Source: Streptomyces alfalfae
GTDB taxonomy: Bacteria > Actinomycetota > Actinomycetes > Streptomycetales > Streptomycetaceae
Length of the DNA stretch: 64,000 bases
NCBI RefSeq assembly: GCF_004127445.1
Contig: NZ_QEXM01000016.1
Span: 1-64,000 of the forward strand
Reading direction: 5' to 3'
Numbering within the stretch: position 1 is the stretch's first letter; each line of letters opens with the position of its first letter. Shown here one piece after another: positions 35,550-42,463 of this stretch. The translations under genes and the position numbers were made by a program. The notes under the pieces are model-generated. The model did no database searches. It saw only the letters and a list, made by a program, of their open reading frames with translations, and was not told the origin of the DNA.

Positions 35550-35882
35550 TCAGTCGCGAGAGGCGTACGTGAGGAAGTCGGACCAGGCGTTGGGGGTGAG
35601 GGTGACGCAGGGCCCGTCGGCGGCCTTGGAGTCCCGGACGTGGATGGTCCGGGGGGTGGCGGCTATCTCTACGCAGTCCCCGGACTCGTTGCTGCTGCTG
35701 TGGCTCCTCTTCTGCCAGCCCTGAGCCACCTCGACGCAGTCGCTGGGATCACTGCTGCTGTAGCTGCTCTTCCGCCACTCCAAGGCGACCTCGACGCAGC
35801 TATCACCTTCGCTGCCGCTGCTGTAGCTGCTCTTGAACCAGCTCAGTTCGGATACGTCCCCGGCGTGGGCCTTGCGGATCAT
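35550..35882 (-). CDS. DUF397 protein with triplicated N-terminal half-motif
   Basis: Protein of 110 residues. The usual DUF397 domain has one W-x-K-S-S-Y-S-S...C-V-E-V-A half followed by one V-R-D-S-K...F-T-P-x-x-W-x-x-F-L half. Here the first half occurs three times (about 15-33, 36-53, 56-74, with Cys29, Cys49, Cys70) before a single second half at 79-107. The start overlaps the stop of the upstream XRE gene (ATGA). DUF397 proteins are small partners encoded next to WhiJ-like XRE regulators in actinomycetes, possibly antitoxin-like or co-regulators. Confidence 0.85.
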   Translation of the reverse strand: MIRKAHAGDVSELSWFKSSYSSGSEGDSCVEVALEWRKSSYSSSDPSDCVEVAQGWQKRSHSSSNESGDCVEIAATPRTIHVRDSKAADGPCVTLTPNAWSDFLTYASRD

Positions 35883-36730
35883 GTTTCCCCCAGCAATTCC
35901 TCGATGAAGGCCAGCGACTCCGGCGGTGAAAGGGCCTGGGATCGGATGATGCCATACCGCAATTCAAGGACTCGGAGCTGCTTCAGCTCTGACACCGGGC
36001 GACCGCTGAACGCTCCCTCGGAGCGCCCTACAGCTGTACCGTCCCCGAACTTCAGCACTTCGATGCAGCCGTCCACTCCGGCGTGCTGCTCGCAACTTAT
36101 GGGCATCACCTGGATCTCGATGTTACGTAGCTGGCTGACCTCCAGCAGGCGTTCGAGCTGCTGACGCAAGACCTGCCTTCCCCCGAGGGGGCGCCGGAGC
36201 GTCACCTCCTCCTGGATGAAGCTGAACTCAGGAGCTGGAGATCGCTTGAAGATCGACTGCCGAGCCATGCGCGCGGCCACCACACGCTCCACCTCGTCCT
36301 GCGAGTATGCGGGCCTCCGCATCCCGAACAGGGCCCGGGCATAGCCCTCGGTCTGCAACAGGCCGTGCACGGAGTGGTTGTTGTACAGGTGCAACTCGAC
36401 CGCCCGCTCCTCCAGCTTCGCCAGTTCCCGCACCCGCTTCGGGTACCGCGCCTCCCGCATAGGCTTCTTCAGCGCCGAGACGAAACCCCCCGCCCCCACC
36501 ACCTCATCCACCTTGTCCAGATACTCCGGCCGGGGAATCCGCGCCCCCCGCTCGATCTTCCGGACCAGGTCCTCCCCGTAGCCGATCAGTTCCGCGAACT
36601 CCGCGACCCGGAGGCCGGCCACTTCCCTCCGCAGTCTGAGCTGCTGGCCGACCATCTCCACGGCCGAGCTGATCTCGTCCTCGGGGTCGACGTCCCACCC
36701 GGGCTCGTCCACGCCGTCGCTGCTCTCCAC
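35879..36730 (-). CDS. XRE family regulator with DUF5753 (WhiJ-like)
   Basis: Protein of 283 residues. The N-terminal HTH_XRE spans about 25-80 (L-R-L-R-R-E-V-A-G-L-R-V-A-E-F-A-E-L-I-G-Y-G-E-D-L-V-R-K-I-E-R-G). The C-terminal DUF5753 ligand-like domain has L-L-Q-T-E-G-Y-A-R-A-L and the L-E-V-S-Q-L-R-N-I-E-I-Q-V-M-P segment. The GTG start has a GGAGG site. It is coupled to DUF397 by a 4-base overlap and divergent from an anti-sigma-like ATPase. The trio matches the multi-copy WhiJ-type clusters of streptomycetes that affect development. Confidence 0.9.
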   Translation of the reverse strand: MESSDGVDEPGWDVDPEDEISSAVEMVGQQLRLRREVAGLRVAEFAELIGYGEDLVRKIERGARIPRPEYLDKVDEVVGAGGFVSALKKPMREARYPKRVRELAKLEERAVELHLYNNHSVHGLLQTEGYARALFGMRRPAYSQDEVERVVAARMARQSIFKRSPAPEFSFIQEEVTLRRPLGGRQVLRQQLERLLEVSQLRNIEIQVMPISCEQHAGVDGCIEVLKFGDGTAVGRSEGAFSGRPVSELKQLRVLELRYGIIRSQALSPPESLAFIEELLGET

Positions 36731-36885
36731 GCGCCACCTCCACCGTCCCGTCCCGGTCCAACGCGCTCACGTACCCGAACGGCTACCGGTACAGCGCGGA
36801 CAGGTCAGGACAAGCGCCGGACAAACGCGGTACGCCCACCACGCACCGCTGTCCACCGTACGCACGGGAGGCCACTCTGAGTGAC

Positions 36886-37332
36886 GTGAACCAAGAAACC
36901 ACCCGGGCTCAAACCCTGGCCCCTGCCCACCAGTTCACGGTCCTCCTCTCCGCGACACGAAGAGGCGCGAGGTTGGCCCGGCTCCTCGCGAGGGAACAAC
37001 TGCGCAGTTGGGAACGGACGAGCGAGGACGCCGAGCTCATCGTCGCCGAGCTGGCGAACAACGCCGTCCAGCACGGCCACGTGCCCGGCAGAAGCTTCCG
37101 GCTGGTGCTCGCGGTCGACGAGAAGAACACGCTCCGTATCGAGGTGACGGACGCCCGCGCCGACCGGAGCCCGCCGCTGCACCCCCGGCGCCCCTCCCCC
37201 GAGGCCGAGTCCGGCAGGGGCCTGCTGCTCGTCGAGGCGCTCGCCGACCGCTGGGGCGCGGACCTGGGCCCGCTGCCCCTCACCCCCTGCAAGACGGTCT
37301 GGGCGGAGCTCGACGCGCCGCGCGGCACGTAG
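36886..37332 (+). CDS. Anti-sigma-factor-like ATP-binding protein (HATPase_c)
   Basis: Protein of 148 residues of the GHKL ATPase type related to SpoIIAB/RsbW. The N-box is E-L-I-V-A-E-L-A-N-N-A-V-Q-H-G. The G1 box is reduced to V-T-D-A-R-A-D and the G2 box is E-S-G-R-G-L-L-L-V-E-A-L-A-D-R-W-G. The GTG start has GGGAGG about 14 bases upstream. It is divergent from the XRE/DUF397 pair and likely belongs to that module as the ATPase partner. No sigma factor or anti-anti-sigma is adjacent. It ends one base before the convergent DinB stop. Confidence 0.86.
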   Translation: MNQETTRAQTLAPAHQFTVLLSATRRGARLARLLAREQLRSWERTSEDAELIVAELANNAVQHGHVPGRSFRLVLAVDEKNTLRIEVTDARADRSPPLHPRRPSPEAESGRGLLLVEALADRWGADLGPLPLTPCKTVWAELDAPRGT

Positions 37333-37333
37333 C

Positions 37334-37876
37334 TCAGCCCATGGTGCGGGCCCCGTCCAGGGACTCGCGGATGATGTCGGCGTGCCCCGCGTGCTGCGCG
37401 GTCTCGCCGATGATGTGCAGCAGGGTCCGGCGCGCCGTCCACGAGCCGCCGGGCTCCCACCAGGGAGCCTCCGGCAGAGGGTGGGACACGTCCAGGTGGG
37501 GCAGGCCGCTCACCACCTCGTCCGTGCGGGCGGCGACCGCCTCGTACGCGTCGAGGACGCCCGCGAGCGTCTCGCCGGGCTGCATGCGGAACTCCTCGGC
37601 CCGCTGGGCCCAGTCCTCGTCGGTCATGTCGGTGAACGAGGGCAGAGCCGACAGGCCGTCCCGGATGAAAGCGGTCCACGCCCGCTCGACCGAGGTGACG
37701 TGCTTGATGATGCCGCCCACGCACAGTTCGCTCGCCGTCGTCCGCAGCCCCGCCTGCTCGTCGGTGAGGTCGCGGGCGGTACGGCGCAGCATGGTCCGGT
37801 GGTGAGCCAGTGCTTCCAGCAGGTCGGCACATTCGCCGGTGACCGTCGGCTGGTCGAGGTTCGCGGTGTCGGGCAT
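37334..37876 (-). CDS. DinB/DUF664 family protein
   Basis: Protein of 180 residues with the DinB four-helix fold. A histidine follows I-I-K in the first metal-ligand helix (G-G-I-I-K-H-V-T-S-V-E-R-A-W), and two more histidines lie in L-L-H-I-I-G-E-T-A-Q-H-A-G-H-A-D-I. This three-His arrangement is typical of metal-binding DinB proteins, including thiol-dependent enzymes using mycothiol. The specific reaction is unknown. It converges with the ATPase gene and has no evident operon partner. Confidence 0.86.
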   Translation of the reverse strand: MPDTANLDQPTVTGECADLLEALAHHRTMLRRTARDLTDEQAGLRTTASELCVGGIIKHVTSVERAWTAFIRDGLSALPSFTDMTDEDWAQRAEEFRMQPGETLAGVLDAYEAVAARTDEVVSGLPHLDVSHPLPEAPWWEPGGSWTARRTLLHIIGETAQHAGHADIIRESLDGARTMG

Positions 37877-38046
37877 GGTGGCCGCCTTCCGTTGGTGCTG
37901 CTCCTTCGGACACCCAGCACGTTAGAAGCCAACTAGGCCAAGGCCTGGCCTAGTTGGCGGCGGGCATGCGACAGCGGGTGCAGCTCTCCCCGGGGGACGC
38001 CTGCGGTTCGGACCGTGAGGTCTTAGTCGCGCTGGTCAGTCGTACG

Positions 38047-38979
38047 TCAGCCCGCCCGCTCATAGGTGAGGACGGTCTTCGGGTGGTTGCCGATCTTGCG
38101 TAGGCGCAGCGGGCCGTCCGAGGACTTCACGTCGAAGTCGTACTTGAGCTCGTCCAGCGGGCAGTTGACGGTCCTGGTGCCCTGTTCGAGCTTGAAGTTG
38201 CTCATGGACAGGTCGTGCTGGTTGCTGCCGGTGACAATGGCGCTGCCCTTGCACCGCGGGCCGGTGCGGGTCTCGATGACCACGCGTGCCCATCTGCCCG
38301 GCTCGACCTGGTGGATGCTCAGCTGCTGGCTGCCGTCCGTGGCTCGCCACCGGCCCACGAACCAGGGGTGGATGGGCTTGTACTCCGTGGCCGCCTTGGC
38401 GAATCCGGAGCCTTTGCGCCAGGTCAGCGTGGTGGTTCCCCAGAAACTGCGATCGACGAAGTCCACTCGGGCGCCACCGTCGCGGATGCGGGCCTTCGGC
38501 CAGACCATGTTGTTCTTGGTCGGGTCGGTGGTCCAGGAGGAGAGGTCCCCGGTGGCGACGGCCGCGATCACCTCTTGCGGTTCTTCGCCGTCCCTGCAGT
38601 ACTTGCCGAAGCCGGCCGCGAGCCACACGGTGTCCCGGTACGCCTTCGCCCTGATGCCCTGGCACGGTTCGGCGCCGGTCTCATAGACCGTCTTCCGGGC
38701 GGACCAGGCCTCGTCAGAGGCGTGGCGATGCTGTGCCTCCAGGCCGCGGCGAGTGAAGCGGAGGGACACCTGCCGGCCGTCGGACAGTTCGAGGACGGTG
38801 TGGTCGTCGTCGTCCTCGACGACCCGTGAATCAGGCTTGTCCTCCGGTTCGCGGTGGGACTTCGTGTGCTTCGCGGTGCTGCCGGACGGTCCCCCGACCG
38901 ATTGCTCGGCGCAGCCGCCGGCGGCTGCGCCGAGCATCAGCACCGCTACCGCCCACGCCGCTGCGCTCCTCGTTCTCAT
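38047..38979 (-). CDS. Secreted lipoprotein of unknown function
   Basis: Protein of 310 residues, not recognised. Signal peptide with a lipobox-like A-A-G-G-C (Cys23), then a charged linker. The mature part contains W-F-V-G-R-W-R-A-T-D-G near residue 210, resembling the first strand of lipocalin-like beta barrels. Four further cysteines may form disulfides. Codon use is less GC-extreme than its neighbours and no functional partner is adjacent, hinting at acquisition. The start was chosen as the Met beginning the signal peptide. Confidence 0.7.
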   Translation of the reverse strand: MRTRSAAAWAVAVLMLGAAAGGCAEQSVGGPSGSTAKHTKSHREPEDKPDSRVVEDDDDHTVLELSDGRQVSLRFTRRGLEAQHRHASDEAWSARKTVYETGAEPCQGIRAKAYRDTVWLAAGFGKYCRDGEEPQEVIAAVATGDLSSWTTDPTKNNMVWPKARIRDGGARVDFVDRSFWGTTTLTWRKGSGFAKAATEYKPIHPWFVGRWRATDGSQQLSIHQVEPGRWARVVIETRTGPRCKGSAIVTGSNQHDLSMSNFKLEQGTRTVNCPLDELKYDFDVKSSDGPLRLRKIGNHPKTVLTYERAG

Positions 38980-39434
38980 GCCGTGTCTGCTCCCCTGCAC
39001 GCCGTGCCGCGATGCCCGGGCCGGTGGGTGGCACGAACTCGGCGATGCTAGTCGGTGGGCGGCCCGCCCCGCTCGGCCCCCCGGCACGGTGCGGCCCCGG
39101 CGGTTCCGTCACTCGTCGAAGACGGCGGCGACCGCACCCGGGTCCGGGCCGCCGCCTCCCGCGCCCCCGCTCCCCGATCAACGACCCCATCGGCGTCGCC
39201 TCCCCCCAGCCACACGGCAGAGACCCGGCCACGCCGCCATCACCCACCACCACGATCTTCCGGCTCGAACCATCCGGGGGCCGTCCCCGGAAGAGAGCCG
39301 CACCCTGCGACAGCCGTCTTTCGTGAACGGCGCGTGGCAGTCCCGTTGCGGCACGCGGTGATCTCTTGAGGGGCCCGCCGGACCGCCGATACGTTCAAGG
39401 TGTCAGGTCGGCGGAGGGTGGATGTCGACGACAT
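38980..39434. other. Intergenic region without supported gene
   Basis: About 455 bases between the lipoprotein gene and tRNA-Cys. Open frames exist on both strands but have no ribosome site, family motif or consistent codon bias. The tRNA promoter is expected at the right end. Confidence 0.4.
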
Positions 39435-39506
39435 GGCCGTGTGCCCGAGTGGCTGAGGGGCTGGACTGCAAATCCAGTGACGCGGGTTCGATTCCCGCCA
39501 CGGCCT
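39435..39506 (+). tRNA. tRNA-Cys (anticodon GCA)
   Basis: Acceptor stem GGCCGTG/CACGGCC, anticodon stem CTGGA/TCCAG with loop CTGCAAA, anticodon GCA, T-arm GCGGG-TTCGATT-CCCGC, discriminator U. CCA is not encoded. The D-arm is somewhat large for tRNA-Cys (GCCCGAGTGGCTGAGGGG). Confidence 0.9.
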
Positions 39507-39521
39507 CTGGAAGGGGCGGGA

Positions 39522-40103
39522 TCAGCTCACCCGGGCCGCTTCCCGCCCCGCGAGGATCGCGTCGACCGTCTCCTCCACCGACATCTCCGAACTGTCCAGC
39601 CACAGGCCGATCCGGGGCGTGGTCTCGCGCATGCCGGTGTCGAGGTCCTCGACCGTCCACGCGCCGTAGCCGGTCTTGCCGCGGCCCGCCTCCCGGGCGG
39701 CGACCACGTCGGGGCGCGGGGCGAGCACGACGACGTACAGGGGGCGGGTGCAGATCAGGTCCGCGTACGTCTTCAGCTCCTCGCCGAGGATGACGTCCTG
39801 GACGACGGCCGTGAAACCGGCGTCCGCGTACGCGTCGGCCGTCGACGCCGAGAGGCGGTAGCGGAGGCGGAGTTGGGCCTCGGCCTCGGCTCCCGCGCCC
39901 GGCTCGTACTCCAGGCCGCCGGAGACGATCATCCGCCGGTAGACGTCACCCCGCACGTGCGCGGCCTTCGGCAGCCGCTCGGCGAGCGCCTGCGCCACCG
40001 TGGACTTGCCGGAGGCCATGATGCCGGTGACGACGACGACACCGGACAGGTCGGCCGGGGCGGAGATGGGGTCAGAGGGGGTCATGGAAGCCATGGGGGC
40101 CAT
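39522..40103 (-). CDS. P-loop kinase-like ATPase
   Basis: Protein of up to 193 residues. Walker A is G-I-M-A-S-G-K-S-T (about 27-35), following a V-V-V-V-T strand. The pattern H-V-R-G-D-V-Y-R-R-M-I, the V-V-L-A-P-R-P-D block and a C-terminal L-D-S-S-E-M-S-V-E-E-T-V segment fit the AAA_33/gluconate- or chloramphenicol-phosphotransferase-like small-molecule kinases. The start is uncertain: Met codons at 40103, 40094 and 40085 lie close together. The substrate is unknown. It lies between tRNA-Cys and the molybdenum hydroxylase operon. Confidence 0.84.
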   Translation of the reverse strand: MAPMASMTPSDPISAPADLSGVVVVTGIMASGKSTVAQALAERLPKAAHVRGDVYRRMIVSGGLEYEPGAGAEAEAQLRLRYRLSASTADAYADAGFTAVVQDVILGEELKTYADLICTRPLYVVVLAPRPDVVAAREAGRGKTGYGAWTVEDLDTGMRETTPRIGLWLDSSEMSVEETVDAILAGREAARVS

Positions 40104-40165
40104 GGTGCCACCGGCCCGCCCGGCCGGGCCTCCCGTTATCCGGACCCGGCCGCGCGGGGACGCCG

Positions 40166-42463
40166 CTACTGCGCCACCGCCGCCTGCGGCCGGATCGGGA
40201 GGCGGTTGACCGGGCGGCCCGTCGCGGCCCGGACCGCCGAGGCGATGGCCGCAGGGGACGTCACGACAGGGACCGCGCTCGCCGCCTTCGCACCGAAGGG
40301 AGCGACGACGTCCCGCTCCTCCACCAGCTTCACGATGCGGATGTCCGGGGTGTCCAGGGCGGTGGGCAGGGCGTAACCGGTCAGGTCGGGGTGGCGGACG
40401 ATGCCGCGCGGGGTGCGGAGGTTCTCCGTGAGCGCCACGCCGACGCCCTGCGTGACGCCCGCCTCGATACGGGTCTTGAGCTGGGCGGGGTTGAGGATGC
40501 GGCCGACGTCCTGGGCGACGGAGAGCTCCACCACCCGTACCGACCCCATCTCGATGTCGACGTCGACGACCGCGCGGATCGCGCAGAACGCCATGCCGAC
40601 GAAGGCGTCGCCCTGTCCCGACTCGTCGAGCGGCTCCGTCGGATGCGGGCGGCACTGGGCCGTGGCCCAGAGCTCCTTGCCCTCAAGGGCCTCCGTGACC
40701 GTCGTAGACAGCACGCCGTCGTACGAGGTGATCTTGCCGTCGTTGATCTGGAGCAGTTCGGTGGACATCCCGAACTTGTGGGCGAGCGGCTGGAGCAGCT
40801 GGGTGCGGACCATCTTCGCCGCGCGCTCCACCGCGCCGCCCGACACCCAGGTGTGCCGGCCGCGGCAGCTCGGGCCCGCGGGCGGCTGGTCGGTGTCCAC
40901 GGGGGCGACGCGGACGTCGTCGATGCCCAGCGTCTCCTGGACGATCTGCCGGGCCAGCGTGGTGAAGCCCTGGCCGGTCTCGACGGCCGCGCAGATCACG
41001 GTCGCCGCGCCGTCGTGGACCTTCACCGTGGCGGTGGAGACCTCGTCGGTGCCCTCGGCGCCGAGGAGCTGGACCATGCCGAGGCCGTAGCCGACGCCCC
41101 GCCGGACGGCGGCCGGTTCGCCCGCGCCCTCGGGGCCGCCGGGCAGCAGCCACTCGTCCTCGGGGGTGTCCTTGGGCAGGTCGGGCAGGGGCGAGTCCCT
41201 GACCGCGGCGAGGAGTTCGGCCACCGGGGCGGGGCAGGTCACCGTCTGGCCGGTGGGCAGGATGTCGCCGGTGGCCATGGCGTTGCGCAGCCGCAGCTCG
41301 GCCGGGTCGATCCCCAGCTTCTTGGCGATCTTGTCCATCTGGGCCTCGTACGCGGCGCACACCTGCATGGCGCCCTCGCCGCGCACGTGTCCCGACGGCG
41401 GGTTGTTCGTCCGCACCGCCCAGCCCTCGATGAAGGCGTTCGGGACGACGTAGGGGCCGCAGGCGAAGGAGACGGCCGCGGCCAGGGCCTCCGACGAGGT
41501 GTCCGCGTACGCGCCGGCGTCGAGCAGGATCTGCGCCTCGACCTTGACGAGGCGGCCCTCGGCGTCCGCGTGGTGGCGGTAGCGCAGAAGGGTCGGGTGG
41601 CGGTGCGCGTGGCCGAGGAAGGACTCCTCGCGGGTCGCCGTCACCTTGACCGGGCAGCCGGTGCGCAGCGCCAGCAGCCCGAGGGGCAGCTGGAAACTGG
41701 CGTCCTCGCGGTCGGCGGTCGCGCCGGGCACACCGGTGACGACGACCTTCACGCGCTCGGGCGGGATGCCGTAGCAGGCGGCGGCGCGGTCGCGGTCGGC
41801 GTGCGGGTCGGTGGAGGCGATGTACAGCTCCACTCCGCCGTCCGGGCGCGGCACCGCGAGGCCCGCCTCCGCGCCGATCGGCGCCGGGTCCTGGCGGCCG
41901 ATGCGGTACAGGCCCTCGACGACGAGTTCGCCCGCGGCGGCGGGGTCGCCGTGGCGCAGCGGGATATGCCGGATCAGGTTGCCGTCGGGGTGCAGCGGCT
42001 CGGCCTCGAAGGCCTTCTCGGGGTCCGTGACCGGTTCGAGCACCTCGTACTCGACGATGACGGCGGCGGCGGCCATCCGCGCGGTGTCGGGGTGGTCCGC
42101 GGCGACGGCGGCGATGGCCTCGCCGTGGTGGCGCACGACGTCGGAGGCGAAGACGGGCCGGTCCGGCGTCCTGCGGCCGTGCAGCGCCTCGCCCGGCACG
42201 TCCTCGTGCGTGATGACGGCGCGCACGCCCGGCATGTCGAGCGCGTGGCTGGTGTCGATGGAGACGATGCGCGCGTGCGCGTGCGGGGAGCGCAGGACCG
42301 CCGCCCACAGCAGGCCCTCGGCCCACAGGTCGGCGGCGTAGGGGAAGGTCCCCTCCGTCTTGGCGCGGCTCTCCGCCGACGCCAGGGACGCGCCGATGCC
42401 CTGCGCGGGCTCGGGCTCCCGCCCGGCGGCGGGATCGGCCGCGGTGCTGGTCTCGCTGCTCAA
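40166..42463 (-). CDS. Molybdopterin-binding subunit, xanthine dehydrogenase family, with altered active site
   Basis: Protein of 765 residues, the Mo-cofactor subunit of a three-part hydroxylase. It has V-L-R-S-P-H-A-H-A-R-I (substrate-channel region), V-E-T-G-Q-G-F-T-T (cofactor Gly-Gln-Gly) and D-V-G-R-I-L-N-P-A-Q-L near the C-terminus. The near-invariant catalytic Glu of the GEPP motif is missing: P-F-G-A-K is followed by A-A-S-A-V-P, with Ala730 at the Glu position. The start is TTG at 42463, overlapping the upstream stop (TTGA), with GGAGG 6 bases before it. The substrate is unknown; it may be a diverged or non-hydroxylating member. Confidence 0.88.
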   Translation of the reverse strand: MSSETSTAADPAAGREPEPAQGIGASLASAESRAKTEGTFPYAADLWAEGLLWAAVLRSPHAHARIVSIDTSHALDMPGVRAVITHEDVPGEALHGRRTPDRPVFASDVVRHHGEAIAAVAADHPDTARMAAAAVIVEYEVLEPVTDPEKAFEAEPLHPDGNLIRHIPLRHGDPAAAGELVVEGLYRIGRQDPAPIGAEAGLAVPRPDGGVELYIASTDPHADRDRAAACYGIPPERVKVVVTGVPGATADREDASFQLPLGLLALRTGCPVKVTATREESFLGHAHRHPTLLRYRHHADAEGRLVKVEAQILLDAGAYADTSSEALAAAVSFACGPYVVPNAFIEGWAVRTNNPPSGHVRGEGAMQVCAAYEAQMDKIAKKLGIDPAELRLRNAMATGDILPTGQTVTCPAPVAELLAAVRDSPLPDLPKDTPEDEWLLPGGPEGAGEPAAVRRGVGYGLGMVQLLGAEGTDEVSTATVKVHDGAATVICAAVETGQGFTTLARQIVQETLGIDDVRVAPVDTDQPPAGPSCRGRHTWVSGGAVERAAKMVRTQLLQPLAHKFGMSTELLQINDGKITSYDGVLSTTVTEALEGKELWATAQCRPHPTEPLDESGQGDAFVGMAFCAIRAVVDVDIEMGSVRVVELSVAQDVGRILNPAQLKTRIEAGVTQGVGVALTENLRTPRGIVRHPDLTGYALPTALDTPDIRIVKLVEERDVVAPFGAKAASAVPVVTSPAAIASAVRAATGRPVNRLPIRPQAAVAQ

